Origin: Pseudoxanthomonas broegbernensis
GTDB taxonomy: Bacteria; Pseudomonadota; Gammaproteobacteria; Xanthomonadales; Xanthomonadaceae
DNA: 64,000 nucleotides
Direction: 5' to 3'
NCBI RefSeq assembly: GCF_014202435.1
Contig: NZ_JACHGU010000002.1
Location: 1-64,000 of the forward strand
Part shown: positions 54,308 through 64,000 of the stretch, piece after piece
How the letters are laid out: each line of letters begins with the position of its first letter
How positions within the stretch are numbered: the stretch's first letter is position 1
Notes under the pieces: model-generated
Told to the model about the DNA's origin: nothing
The model's database searches: none
What the model saw: the letters and a program-made list of their open reading frames with translations, nothing else
Program-made: the position numbers and the translations under genes

Positions 54308-55447
54308 CTACGCCAGGACGATGCGGCGGCCGCCGCCGCGCGCGGAGGCGTACACCGCGTCGAGCACGCGCATGTCGCGCAGGCCCTCCTCGCCCGGCAC
54401 CAGCGGCGCGGTGCCCTGCAGGATGGCCAGGGCGTCGTCGTCCATCTGCCTGGCCTGCTGGTACGGGGACACGCCCGTATCGGTGAAGACCTGGCCGTCG
54501 CTGGTGCGGCCCTTCAGGCCGTCGTAGGTCTGGAACGGCGCCATTTCGTACCAGCCGCGCTCGCAGTCGATGCGCAGGGTGTTCATCTCCTTGCCGAAGC
54601 TGGTGGCGCACTCGGCCACCAGGCCGTCGCCGAACTCCAGGGTGAAGTACATGGTTTCGTCCACGCCCTCGAACAGGTGCGGGCGGTGGATCTCCTGGCG
54701 CGCGGTCACCGCCACCGGTTCCTGCGCGGTGGTGTAGCGCGCGGCATTGAGCGCGTACACGCCCATGTCGTACATCGCGCCGCCGCCGTGCTGCGGCAGC
54801 AGGCGCCAGGGCTTGGCGGCCGGGTCGACATCGTCGTAGGCGTGGAAGCCGGCATCGGCGCGCACCTTGAGGATCTTCCCGTAGGGCTTATCCCGGGCCA
54901 TGGCCATCAGCCGGCGGGTGTTGGACTCGTGCTGCAGGCGATAGCCGATGGCCAGTTGCACCTTGTTGCGGCGGCAGGCCTCGATCATGGCCTCGCCCTC
55001 GGCCGCGTTCATCGCCATCGGCTTCTCGCACCACACGTGCTTGCCGGCGGCGGCCGCGCGCCGGGTCAGTGGCAGGTGCAGGTCGTTGGGCGTGGCGATG
55101 TAGACCGCCTGGATGTCGGGGTTGTCGGCGATGCGGTCGAAGCCGTCGTAGTCGTAGACGTTGCGGTCGGGGATGCCGTGCCGTTCCTGCCATGCCGGGA
55201 CCTTCTCCGGCGAGCTGGTGACGATGCCGGCCAGATGGCAGTTGCGGGTCAGTTGCAGCCCCGGCGCGAGCAGGTGGGAGGCGTAGTAGCCCAGCCCGAC
55301 CAGGGCCACGCCGATGGAGTCCTGGCGGCGCGGCGCCGGTGGCGGCGATTGCGTGGACGTTCCCGCGCGGACGGGCAGTGCGGCGCCCAGGCCGGCGCCG
55401 GCCATCGCCGCCAGCAGGTGGCGGCGGGTGATTCCTTGTAGCTGCAT
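54308..55447 (-). CDS. Tat-exported Gfo/Idh/MocA oxidoreductase (glucose-fructose oxidoreductase-like)
   Basis: A 379-residue protein. A twin-arginine-like signal (GITRRHLLAAMAGAGLGAALP) is followed by a Rossmann NADP domain (GVALVGLGYYASHLLAPGL) and HVWCEKPMAMNAAEGEAM. Further stretches (KPWRLLPQHGGGAMYDMGVY, PGEEGLRDMRVLDAVYASAR) match what I recall of Zymomonas glucose-fructose oxidoreductase. That enzyme is periplasmic and keeps a tightly bound NADP. The ATG at 55447 has a strong AGGGAGG site. The gene is divergent from a gluconolactonase-like lipoprotein, which fits a sugar-to-lactone-to-acid pathway. Confidence 0.9.
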   Translation of the reverse strand: MQLQGITRRHLLAAMAGAGLGAALPVRAGTSTQSPPPAPRRQDSIGVALVGLGYYASHLLAPGLQLTRNCHLAGIVTSSPEKVPAWQERHGIPDRNVYDYDGFDRIADNPDIQAVYIATPNDLHLPLTRRAAAAGKHVWCEKPMAMNAAEGEAMIEACRRNKVQLAIGYRLQHESNTRRLMAMARDKPYGKILKVRADAGFHAYDDVDPAAKPWRLLPQHGGGAMYDMGVYALNAARYTTAQEPVAVTARQEIHRPHLFEGVDETMYFTLEFGDGLVAECATSFGKEMNTLRIDCERGWYEMAPFQTYDGLKGRTSDGQVFTDTGVSPYQQARQMDDDALAILQGTAPLVPGEEGLRDMRVLDAVYASARGGGRRIVLA

Positions 55448-55521
55448 GATCCCTCCCTTGGTCGCGTGCGTGGCGCAGTCCGCCACCTTGCCATGCCGCG
55501 TCCGCGAACGGACGGCGGCGC

Positions 55522-56517
55522 ATGCCGGAGCGGCTCTGGCACACTGCCCTCCGCACCGTCCAGGAGGATACCGCCATCGACCGCCCGACTCCGATTCGAT
55601 CCGTTCCGGCCGCCGTCCTGCCGCTGCTCCTGGCCGCCTGCGCGTCCGCGCCCGCCGCGCCCGACACCCTGGCCGCCGCTGCGGCTCCGTTCGTGGCCCG
55701 CGACTTCGTCGGCGACGGTGTGTTCGGCGGCGGCATCGAAGGCCCGGCCACCGGTCCGGGCGGGGTGCTGTATGCGGTGGCGTTCGGCCGCGACGGCACC
55801 ATCGGCCGGGTCGTGCCGCAAGCCGATGGCCTCGGCCATGCCTCGCCGTTCGTCGAGCTGCCCGCGGGCAGCACCGGCAACGGCATCCGCTTCGGTGCCG
55901 ATGGCGCCATGTTCGTGGCCGACTACACCTGCCACAACGTGCTGCGCATCGATACGCGCACCCGCGCGGTCGAGGTGTTCGCGCACCTGGCCGGTGCCCA
56001 CCAGCCCAACGACATCGCCCTCGCCCCCGACGGCACGCTCTACGCCAGCGACCCGGACTGGAGCACCGGCACCGGCCAGCTCTGGCGCATCGGCCGCGAC
56101 GGCGCCGCCACGCGCCTGGAAACCGGGATGGGCACGACCAACGGCATCGAGGTCGGTCCCGACGGCAAGCGCCTGTACGTCAACGAGAGCGTGCAGCGGA
56201 AAGTCTGGGTCTACGACATCGGGGCCGATGGCGGCGTGTCGAACAAGCGCCTGCTGCTGGAGTTCCCCGATCACGGCATGGACGGCATGCGCAGCGACGT
56301 CGACGGCAACCTCTACATCGCTCGCTACGGCGCCGGCACGGTGGCCGTGGTGTCGCCCACGGGCGAGCTGCTGCGCGAGGTGCGGCTGAAGGGGCAGAAC
56401 CCGACCAACGTCGCCTTCGGCGGCGCCGATGGGCGCGAGGTGTACGTCACCCTGCAGGACCGCGGCGCGATCGAGACCTTCCGCAGCGAGCGGCCCGGCC
56501 GCGAGTACGGCCGTTGA
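55522..56517 (+). CDS. SMP-30/gluconolactonase-like lipoprotein
   Basis: A six-bladed beta-propeller lactonase-type protein with GFGVLYAVAFGRDG-like blades; recognisable pieces are GSTGNGIRFGADGAMFVADY, QPNDIALAPDGTLYASD and TTNGIEVGPDGKRLYVNES, the metal-site region of SMP-30 lactonases. A lipobox LLLAAC follows a hydrophobic stretch. The only canonical start is the ATG at 55522, which makes the lipid-Cys residue 40. A strong AGGAGG site sits 8 bases before an ATC codon at 55576, which would give a normal 21-residue signal peptide instead. The real start is probably that ATC. Confidence 0.82.
   Translation: MPERLWHTALRTVQEDTAIDRPTPIRSVPAAVLPLLLAACASAPAAPDTLAAAAAPFVARDFVGDGVFGGGIEGPATGPGGVLYAVAFGRDGTIGRVVPQADGLGHASPFVELPAGSTGNGIRFGADGAMFVADYTCHNVLRIDTRTRAVEVFAHLAGAHQPNDIALAPDGTLYASDPDWSTGTGQLWRIGRDGAATRLETGMGTTNGIEVGPDGKRLYVNESVQRKVWVYDIGADGGVSNKRLLLEFPDHGMDGMRSDVDGNLYIARYGAGTVAVVSPTGELLREVRLKGQNPTNVAFGGADGREVYVTLQDRGAIETFRSERPGREYGR
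55562..55567 (+). promoter_or_regulatory. Strong ribosome site facing an ATC codon
   Basis: AGGAGG at 55562-55567 is followed 8 bases later by ATC at 55576-55578 in the frame of the gluconolactonase-like gene. No ATG, GTG or TTG in frame lies at a usable distance. This suggests initiation at a non-canonical ATC, or a sequence variant of a former ATG. Confidence 0.5.
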
Positions 56518-56584
56518 GGGCACCGGCCACGCGCGGGAGGCCGGGGGTTCTTCGCCGATCCCGGCGTACGGGCGGCTTGCGGCC

Positions 56585-56608
56585 GTAGGAGCCGGCTTCA
56601 GCCGGCGC
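56585..56608 (+). repeat. GTAG-type REP element (SMAG-like)
   Basis: GTAGGA followed by GCCGGC-TTCA-GCCGGC and GC. It is the best-conserved copy in the window and differs from the copy at 48216 mainly in the loop. It lies in the spacer between the lactonase-like gene and rlmM, which converge. Confidence 0.8.
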
Positions 56609-56690
56609 AGGGTTCGGAGGCAGGAAGGCCGGCATGCCCGGCATGTTTCCCACCTCGCATGCCTGCGATGCCATCGCGCCGCGGATACCG

Positions 56691-57755
56691 CTACGCGGCC
56701 GTGGCGAAGACGGTGATCTCCTCGCGGTCGTGGTAGAGCTGGCGCGCGCGCACGGTCAGCGGGCGTCCGGCCTGGGCGGCGAACAGCTCCAGGCACTGCC
56801 GCGTCTCCTGCCAGCGCTTCTTCATCGGCAGCTTGAGGTTGAACACCGCGTGCCGGCACCAGCCCTGGGCGAACCATTGCGCCATGCGCGCGGCCACCCG
56901 GCGGGGCTGCTCGACCATGTCGCAGACCATCCAGTCCAGCGGCCGCGAGGGCTGCCAGTGGAAGCCGTCGGCGCGCAGGTGCTCGACCAGGCCGGTATCC
57001 AGCACGTGCTGGCGCAGCGGGCCGTTGTCGACCGAGGTCACGCGCAGGTGGTGGCGGGTCAGCACCCAGGTCCAGCCGCCGGGCGCGGCGCCGAGGTCGG
57101 CGGCGGTCATGCCGGGGTGCAGCAGGCGCTCGCGCTCGCCGGCGTCGAGCAGCACCAGGAACGCTTCCTCCAGCTTCAGCGCCGAGCGCGAGGGCGCATC
57201 GGGCAGCAGCTTCAGCCGGGGGATGCCCAGCGGCCACGGCGCGCTGTCGCGCGGGTCGCCCAGGGCCAGCAGTGCGTGGTCGCCGGCGAGGAAACACACG
57301 TGCAGCCGCGGCAGGCGGGCGTCGTCCGTGGCGACGAGATGGCCGGCCTTGCGCAGCGCCGGGCGCAGCGCGTTGCCGAAGCTGCGCGCCAGCGCAGACA
57401 GCGGCTTGCCGGCGTCCGAGTCCGGATGCTCGGCCCACGCGTCTGCCACGCGCAGCCCTTCGGGCAGCGCGGCCAGCAGCGGCGTCAGCCGGTCCTTCGG
57501 GTCCATGCCGCGCAGCTCGGCCAGCAGGCGCAGCTTCTGCCGGGCGAAGACCAGCCCGCGCGACGGCAATGCCCGGGCCAGCGTCCGCGCATCGGCTTCG
57601 TCGCCGGTGACGAACAGCACGTGGCCGTCGTCGCGGCCGGCGCGCGCATAGCCGGCGATGCCGGCCGTGGCGGCGCGCTCGCCCAGCTCGGCGGCCAGCT
57701 CCGGCTCGAAACCCTGGCGGCAGTAGCCGAGCAGGCCGTTCATGGCGGCGCTCAT
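56691..57755 (-). CDS. rlmM: 23S rRNA (cytidine2498-2'-O)-methyltransferase
   Basis: A 354-residue methyltransferase. An N-terminal THUMP-like region (GLLGYCRQGFEPELAAELGE) precedes the FtsJ-like SAM domain with LGAAPGGWTWVLTRHHL, VTSVDNGPL, WMVCDMVEQP and the catalytic NLKLPMKKRW. It methylates C2498 of 23S rRNA. The ATG at 57755 shares its A with the stop of the deaminase gene upstream (TGATG); a second ATG at 57743 is possible. Confidence 0.95.
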   Translation of the reverse strand: MSAAMNGLLGYCRQGFEPELAAELGERAATAGIAGYARAGRDDGHVLFVTGDEADARTLARALPSRGLVFARQKLRLLAELRGMDPKDRLTPLLAALPEGLRVADAWAEHPDSDAGKPLSALARSFGNALRPALRKAGHLVATDDARLPRLHVCFLAGDHALLALGDPRDSAPWPLGIPRLKLLPDAPSRSALKLEEAFLVLLDAGERERLLHPGMTAADLGAAPGGWTWVLTRHHLRVTSVDNGPLRQHVLDTGLVEHLRADGFHWQPSRPLDWMVCDMVEQPRRVAARMAQWFAQGWCRHAVFNLKLPMKKRWQETRQCLELFAAQAGRPLTVRARQLYHDREEITVFATAA

Positions 57756-58315
57756 CAGTAACGCTCGCCGCCGCGCTCTCCATAGGCGCGCAGCACCGCG
57801 CACGCCTCGGCCCGCAGCAGGTCGCGGGCCACGGCGATGCCGCGGCGCTCCAGCTCGCCGATCCAGTCGGCCGGCAGCGGGCCCTCGTCGAACTCGGTCA
57901 GCGCCATCACGTCCTCGGAGCGGGCGCCGATCAGCAGGCGGTCGATGCCGGCCCAGATGGTGGCGCCGTAGCACTGGCAGCACGGCTGCGAGGACGTGGC
58001 CAGGGTGACCGGGGCGAGCACGTCGTTCAGGCGCGGGTTCTGCAGGCGCTGCTGGGCCAGCATGTAGGCCATGTTCTCCGCGTGGGCCAGCGAGGTGGCG
58101 TGCGGCACCACCCGGTTCACGCCGGCGGCGATGACGCGGTCGTCCGGGCCGAACACCACCGCGCCGAACGGGCCGCCGCTGCGCGCCTGGACGTTGCGCC
58201 CGGACAGCTCGATCGCCAGGGCGACCTTGGCCTCGTCGCCGGCGAACACCGCAGCCGGATCGACGGCATCGTGGATCCAGGCGGGCAGGGTGAGGTGGAC
58301 CTGGGCGTAGAGCAT
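57755..58315 (-). CDS. Nucleoside/cytidine deaminase-like zinc enzyme
   Basis: A 186-residue protein of the cytidine deaminase superfamily. The zinc ligands are in HAENMAY (the HAE motif) and SSQPCCQCYGAT (PCxxC motif). The overall look is closest to guanine deaminase and tRNA/nucleoside deaminases of the CMP/dCMP group. The C-terminal half (IGARSEDVMALTEFDEGPLP) matches guanine deaminase-like members. The substrate is not fixed. Its stop overlaps the rlmM start by one base, so the two are coupled. Confidence 0.87.
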   Translation of the reverse strand: MLYAQVHLTLPAWIHDAVDPAAVFAGDEAKVALAIELSGRNVQARSGGPFGAVVFGPDDRVIAAGVNRVVPHATSLAHAENMAYMLAQQRLQNPRLNDVLAPVTLATSSQPCCQCYGATIWAGIDRLLIGARSEDVMALTEFDEGPLPADWIGELERRGIAVARDLLRAEACAVLRAYGERGGERY

Positions 58316-58381
58316 TCGGCGTGCGCGGGGGGCTGCGGCGGACCGGGGCCTGCAGTGTATAGGCCCGGCGCCGCGCCGGGT

Positions 58382-60142
<1,761 letters not shown>

Positions 60143-60296
60143 GGTGCGGAGGCGGCCAAAAAAGGTAAACGAGGAGTTTATCCGAGCCGTCCCGGCCTGG
60201 GCCGCCGGCGCGGGCCGGGCGTTCAGTTCATCGGCCGCTGGCGGGGCCGGCGTATGCTGGCAGGGTGCCGCATCCGCCCGCCGGGAGAAAACCAAC

Positions 60297-60557
60297 ATGC
60301 AGGTCGCCTATCGCGCCCAGAACCTGATTGATGCCCACCTGGCCCGGCACGCGCTGGAGAACGCCGGCATCCCCGCCTTCGTCTTCGGCGAGAACCTGCT
60401 GGGCGGGGCGGGCGAACTGCCGCTGTTCGGCGTGCTGCGCGTCTGCGTGCCCGATCCCTGCATGCCGCAGGTCGATGCGGCGCTGCAGGCGGCGGGCTTG
60501 GGCGGCGAGCCCGATGCCCCCACCTGGGAGGACGAACCCGGCCTGCAGCCGGCCTGA
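60297..60557 (+). CDS. DUF2007 small signalling-type protein
   Basis: An 86-residue protein, [20 protein letters not shown] followed by [20 protein letters not shown] and [14 protein letters not shown], the single-domain DUF2007 family (related to PII-like/ACT-type small folds). Its function is unknown; family members are annotated as putative signal transducing proteins. It precedes msrA by 11 bases on the same strand, suggesting an operon. GGGAG lies 10 bases before the ATG. A TATGCT -10-like box is at 60253-60258. Confidence 0.85.
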   Translation: MQVAYRAQNLIDAHLARHALENAGIPAFVFGENLLGGAGELPLFGVLRVCVPDPCMPQVDAALQAAGLGGEPDAPTWEDEPGLQPA

Positions 60558-60568
60558 AGGAGGCAACC

Positions 60569-61222
60569 GTGAGTACCGGATCGTTCCTTGGCGTGGGTGC
60601 GTCGAAACAGCGCATGCCGCGCGAGCAGGACCTGCTGCCCGGCCGTGCCGACCCGCTGCCGCTGGCCGGCGTCCACCATGTCCATGGCCGGCCGCTGCGC
60701 GGCGACTTCCCCGGCATGGAGACGGCCGATCTCGGCCTGGGTTGCTTCTGGGGCGCCGAGCGCAGGTTCTGGCAGTTGCCGGGCGTGTTCACCACCGCCG
60801 CGGGCTATGCCGGCGGAAGCACGCCCAACCCCACCTACGAGGAAGTGTGCTCCGGCCGCACCGGCCACGCCGAGGTGGTGCGCGTGGTCTACGACCCGGA
60901 GCAGATCGACTTCGCCACCTTGCTGAAGGTGTTCTGGGAAAGCCACGACCCCACCCAGGGCATGCGCCAGGGCAACGACCTGGGCACCCAGTACCGTTCG
61001 GTCCTGTACTGCCATACGCAGGCGCAGTACGAGGCGGCGCTGGCCAGCCGCCAGGCCTACCAGCAGCAGTTGCAACTGGCTGGCTATCCGCCGGTCACCA
61101 CCGAGGTGGCGTACCCGGCGCCGGCGTTCTTCCACGCCGAGGACTGCCACCAGCAATACCTGGCGAAGAACCCCAACGGCTACTGCGGGCTGGCCGGCAC
61201 CGGCGTGTCCTGCCCGATCTAG
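60569..61222 (+). CDS. msrA: Peptide-methionine (S)-S-oxide reductase
   Basis: A 217-residue enzyme that repairs methionine-S-sulphoxide. Catalytic Cys59 lies in [14 protein letters not shown], with resolving Cys206 and Cys215 in [15 protein letters not shown]. The ~45-residue N-terminal extension ([20 protein letters not shown]) is the long MsrA form also found in E. coli. It starts at GTG 60569 after an AAGGAGG site. It is convergent with the transaldolase gene. Confidence 0.97.
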   Translation: MSTGSFLGVGASKQRMPREQDLLPGRADPLPLAGVHHVHGRPLRGDFPGMETADLGLGCFWGAERRFWQLPGVFTTAAGYAGGSTPNPTYEEVCSGRTGHAEVVRVVYDPEQIDFATLLKVFWESHDPTQGMRQGNDLGTQYRSVLYCHTQAQYEAALASRQAYQQQLQLAGYPPVTTEVAYPAPAFFHAEDCHQQYLAKNPNGYCGLAGTGVSCPI

Positions 61223-61236
61223 GCGCAAGCTAGGCG

Positions 61237-61250
61237 CAGGCGCGCGCCTG
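61237..61250. repeat. Palindrome between convergent msrA and tal
   Basis: CAGGCGCGCGCCTG is a perfect 14-base palindrome 15 bases after the msrA stop. It could contribute to termination of both genes, but has no T-run. Confidence 0.4.
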
Positions 61251-61332
61251 GCGCACGGGGAAGCCGCCCGCGCAACGAAGCCGTGGCCGGTCCGGGCGAA
61301 CCCGGCCGGCCAGTGCCTCTACGCGGGCCCGG

Positions 61333-62310
61333 TCACGCCAGGCGCTGGGCGATGTCCGCGCGCAGCGCGTCCAGGTCCTTGGCGAAGGTGACGATGCCCT
61401 CGGCCAGCTTGTCGTTGGCCATGGCGTCGGCGGCCAGGTCGGCGGCGAAGCGGGCCGCATCGACCGGAACCGTGGCGCGCTCCTCGCGCGCGACCGGCGA
61501 GAGCCTGCGCTCGACCGTGCCGGTGGACGCGTCCAGTTGTTCCAGCAGGTCCGGCGAGATGGTCAGGCGGTCGCAGCCGGCCAGCGCCAGCACCTGCTCG
61601 ACGGAGCGGAACGAGGCGCCCATCACCACCGTGGACGAGCCGCGGCGCTTGAACTCGTCGTAGACCCCGCGCACGAACTTCACGCCCGGGTCCTCGTCGA
61701 TGCTGGCCGGCACCTGGCCGCGGGCCTTGTACCAGTCCAGGATGCGGCCGACGAACGGCGAGATCAGGAACGCGCCGGCCTCGGCGCAGGCGATGGCCTG
61801 GGTGGGGTTGAAGATCAGGGTGAGGTTGCAGTCGATGCCCTCGGCCTGCAACTGGCGCGCGGCCTCCACGCCTTCCCAGGTCGCGGCGACCTTGATCAGG
61901 ATCTTGTCGCGGCCGACGCCGCGCTCGGCGTACATGGCCACGAACTTGCGCGCCTTGGCCACGGTGGCGGCGGTGTCGTGGGCCAGGTCGGCGTCGACCT
62001 CGGTGGAGACGCGGCCGGGGACCAGCGCGCTGAGCATCGCGCCCACGCCCACGGTGAGGCGGTCGGCGACCTCGTCGACGACGGCCTTGTCGCCCGCGCC
62101 GGCCTGGGCGTGCGCCCAGGCCAGTTCGCGCTCGATCAGCTCGGCGTACACCGGGAGCACCAGCGCTTTCTTCACCAGGGTCGGGTTGGTGGTGCAATCG
62201 ACCGGCTTGAGGCGCTTGATGGCGTCGAAGTCGCCGGTGTCGGCGACGACGACGGACATCTGGCGCAGTTGCTGGAGCCGGGAGGGAGAAGCGGAAGAAG
62301 TGGCGGTCAT
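61333..62310 (-). CDS. tal: Transaldolase
   Basis: A 325-residue pentose-phosphate enzyme that moves dihydroxyacetone units between sugar phosphates. The Schiff-base lysine is Lys140 in [11 protein letters not shown], and [26 protein letters not shown] and [13 protein letters not shown] are the usual family stretches. Length matches class-one transaldolase B (TalB, about 317). It is divergent from pyruvate kinase, with a 253-base shared upstream region that contains a dyad at 62422. Confidence 0.97.
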   Translation of the reverse strand: MTATSSASPSRLQQLRQMSVVVADTGDFDAIKRLKPVDCTTNPTLVKKALVLPVYAELIERELAWAHAQAGAGDKAVVDEVADRLTVGVGAMLSALVPGRVSTEVDADLAHDTAATVAKARKFVAMYAERGVGRDKILIKVAATWEGVEAARQLQAEGIDCNLTLIFNPTQAIACAEAGAFLISPFVGRILDWYKARGQVPASIDEDPGVKFVRGVYDEFKRRGSSTVVMGASFRSVEQVLALAGCDRLTISPDLLEQLDASTGTVERRLSPVAREERATVPVDAARFAADLAADAMANDKLAEGIVTFAKDLDALRADIAQRLA

Positions 62311-62421
62311 TGGATTTCGGCTTGAGAATGCGTGGGAAGACGACCTTTCCATCCTAGCCTGTGCAGGGACGGCATGGCCGGCGGCTGGGCATCGGCGGCG
62401 GTTGTGTTTGCAACTATTCCG

Positions 62422-62439
62422 ATGCGTGCACCGACGCAT
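62422..62439. promoter_or_regulatory. Operator-like dyad in the tal-pyk divergent region
   Basis: ATGCGT (62422-62427) and ACGCAT (62434-62439) are perfect inverted repeats around a 6-base GCACCG centre. The dyad lies near the middle of the shared promoter region of two central-carbon genes, so a common regulator could bind here. I do not recognise the motif. Confidence 0.35.
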
Positions 62440-62563
62440 ATGGGGGCGGTAACCGCTCCGCACAAGTCCGGCGCGCCGCGGCGGCATGCGCGACGGGCGA
62501 TGACAGCGCTGCCGTCGCGAGAGGCGATGTGGTAGTTTTCCCTGCCTTTTCGGGAAGCCCTTC

Positions 62564-64000
62564 ATGACCAACCGCCGTCGCACCAAGATCCTCGCCACCC
62601 TCGGACCGGCCACCGATTCGCCGGGCGTGCTGGAGGCGCTGCTGCGCGCCGGCGTGAACGTGGTCCGCCTGAACTTCTCCCATGGCGATCCCTCCGGCCA
62701 GGCCAAGCGCGCCGCCGACGTGCGTGCCGCCGCGCAGCGGGCGGGCGTGGAGGTCGGCATCCTGGCCGACCTGCCCGGCCCGAAGATCCGCATCGAGCGT
62801 TTCGCCCAGGGCAAGGTGGCGCTGAAGGCGGGCGACCGCTTCGACCTAGTGGCCGACGTCAATGCCCCGGCCGGCGACGCCACCCAGGTCGGCGTGAGCT
62901 ACCTGGGCCTGCCCGGCGACGTGAGGGCGGGCGACGTGCTGCTGCTGGACGACGGCCTGATGCAGTTGAAGGTGGTGGAGGTTCAGGGCGAGCGCATCGT
63001 CAACACCGTGCTCAACGACGGCGTGCTGTCCGACCGCAAGGGCCTGAACAAGCAGGGCGGCGGCCTGTCCCTGGGCGCGCTGACCGAGCGCGACAAGGAA
63101 CTGATCGGCATCGTCGCCAAGATCGGCGTGGACTTCATCGCCGTGTCCTTTTGCCGCAACGCGCAGGACATGCACGACGCCCGCGAGGTCGCCCGCTCGC
63201 ACGGCTGCGATGCCGCGCTGGTGTCCAAGATCGAGCGCACCGAGGCGATCGAGAACCTGGTGGAGATCGTCGAGGCTTCCGACGTGGTGATGGTCGCCCG
63301 CGGCGACCTGGGCGTGGAGATCGGCGACGCCGAGCTGCCTGGCCTGCAGAAGAAGATCATCCGCGAGTCGCTGGTGCAGAACAAGGTGGTGATCACCGCC
63401 ACCCAGATGCTGCAGTCCATGGTGGAAAGCCCGATCCCGACCCGCGCCGAGGTGCTGGACGTGGCCAACGCGGTGATCGACGGCACCGACGCGGTGATGC
63501 TGTCGGCCGAGACCGCCGCCGGCGCCTACCCGGTCAAGGCGGTGGAGGCGATGGCCCGCATCTGCCTGGGCGCCGAGCGCCAGTTCCAGACCCAGACCGA
63601 CTTCGGCAAGGCCCAGCGCAACCTGGAGCGCGCCGACCAGGCCATCGCCATGGCGACCATGTTCCTGTCCGAGCACATCGGCGTGCGCGCGATCGTGGCC
63701 ATGACCGAGTCCGGCGGCACCGCGCGCTACCTGTCGCGCTTCCGTGCCAAGTCGCCGATCTACGCCATCACCCGCCACGACGGCGCCCGCCGGCAGATGG
63801 CGCTGATGCGCGACGTGTTCCCGATCGGCTTCGACAGCCGCGGCCTGACCCCGCGCGAGGCCGCGCGGGGCAGCATCCGCCTGCTGGTCGACGCCGGCAT
63901 GCTGGCCGCCGGCGACCGGGTGGTGTTCACCAGCGGCGAGCACATGGAGACCCACGGCGCGACCAACACCTTGCGCCTGCTGGAAGTGGGCTCCGACGGC
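62564..64000 (+). CDS. pyk: Pyruvate kinase, C-terminus cut by window edge
   Basis: The frame opens at the ATG at 62564 and runs 479 codons to the right edge without a stop. It holds [43 protein letters not shown], the active-site [12 protein letters not shown] and [20 protein letters not shown]. It makes pyruvate and ATP from phosphoenolpyruvate and ADP. Only the last few residues of a normal ~485-residue enzyme are likely missing. Start is directly next to an AT-richer TAGTTTTCC patch; no strong ribosome site. Confidence 0.96.
   Translation, partial: MTNRRRTKILATLGPATDSPGVLEALLRAGVNVVRLNFSHGDPSGQAKRAADVRAAAQRAGVEVGILADLPGPKIRIERFAQGKVALKAGDRFDLVADVNAPAGDATQVGVSYLGLPGDVRAGDVLLLDDGLMQLKVVEVQGERIVNTVLNDGVLSDRKGLNKQGGGLSLGALTERDKELIGIVAKIGVDFIAVSFCRNAQDMHDAREVARSHGCDAALVSKIERTEAIENLVEIVEASDVVMVARGDLGVEIGDAELPGLQKKIIRESLVQNKVVITATQMLQSMVESPIPTRAEVLDVANAVIDGTDAVMLSAETAAGAYPVKAVEAMARICLGAERQFQTQTDFGKAQRNLERADQAIAMATMFLSEHIGVRAIVAMTESGGTARYLSRFRAKSPIYAITRHDGARRQMALMRDVFPIGFDSRGLTPREAARGSIRLLVDAGMLAAGDRVVFTSGEHMETHGATNTLRLLEVGSDG

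Overview
The window is a GC-rich, densely packed chromosomal segment that I read as a member of the Xanthomonadaceae/Lysobacteraceae (Lysobacter, Luteimonas, Pseudoxanthomonas or Stenotrophomonas-like; the genus cannot be fixed by eye). The evidence is the gene content, the pilR-pilS block divergent from sucC-sucD, an aroK-aroB-WGR-hemE neighbourhood, frequent GTG/TTG starts and ATGA/TGATG stop-start overlaps, and intergenic GTAG-type REP palindromes resembling the SMAG elements of Stenotrophomonas. I see no rRNA, tRNA, CRISPR array, insertion sequence, prophage or plasmid function. Most of the window is core genome.

Layout. 1-6500: the start of sdaA running off the left edge, two small redox/secreted proteins, a YceI-cytochrome b561-YceI operon and a very large beta-propeller hybrid histidine kinase. 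6629-11386: hemE and a WGR protein, a divergent GlxA-type regulator/isochorismatase-like hydrolase pair, and aroB-aroK. 11541-15242: dodecin, then a kinase-less two-component cluster (NarL-type regulator plus a membrane REC-HPt protein) and a P-loop kinase. 15287-22306: pdxH, a methyltransferase, a HemJ-like protein, a lipoprotein alkaline phosphatase, a dicarboxylate symporter and two tandem NlpC/P60 hydrolases. 22375-27404: slyD, hflK-hflC-DUF2065, rpoZ and a TPR-like membrane protein.

27498-36250: a two-domain glycosyltransferase, PBP1B, a lipoprotein, a YoaA-type helicase, tsaB and a sigma-like protein. 36318-42590: a VOC protein, dgkA, a TerC protein, lgt-thyA-folA, then the opposing rsmA-apaG-apaH run. 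42670-48111: pilR-pilS divergent from sucC-sucD. 48517-53544: an ECF sigma factor with a likely membrane anti-sigma partner, a cobalamin adenosyltransferase with a membrane protein, and two ubiquinone hydroxylases. 53717-64000: an EF-hand protein, a divergent glucose-fructose oxidoreductase-like/gluconolactonase-like pair, rlmM, a nucleoside deaminase, glnS, DUF2007-msrA, transaldolase and a pyruvate kinase cut by the right edge.

Combined reading. The housekeeping genes cover haem (hemE, hemJ), shikimate (aroK, aroB), folate/thymidylate (thyA, folA), ubiquinone, central carbon (sucCD, tal, pyk), envelope building (PBP1B, Lgt, NlpC/P60) and translation/rRNA functions (glnS, tsaB, rsmA, rlmM). 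The items most worth a second look are a possible split phosphorelay, a possible periplasmic sugar-oxidation pair whose lactonase seems to start at an ATC codon, hairpins between sucC and sucD, and operator-like dyads in three promoter regions. I found nothing that is convincingly a wholly new system.
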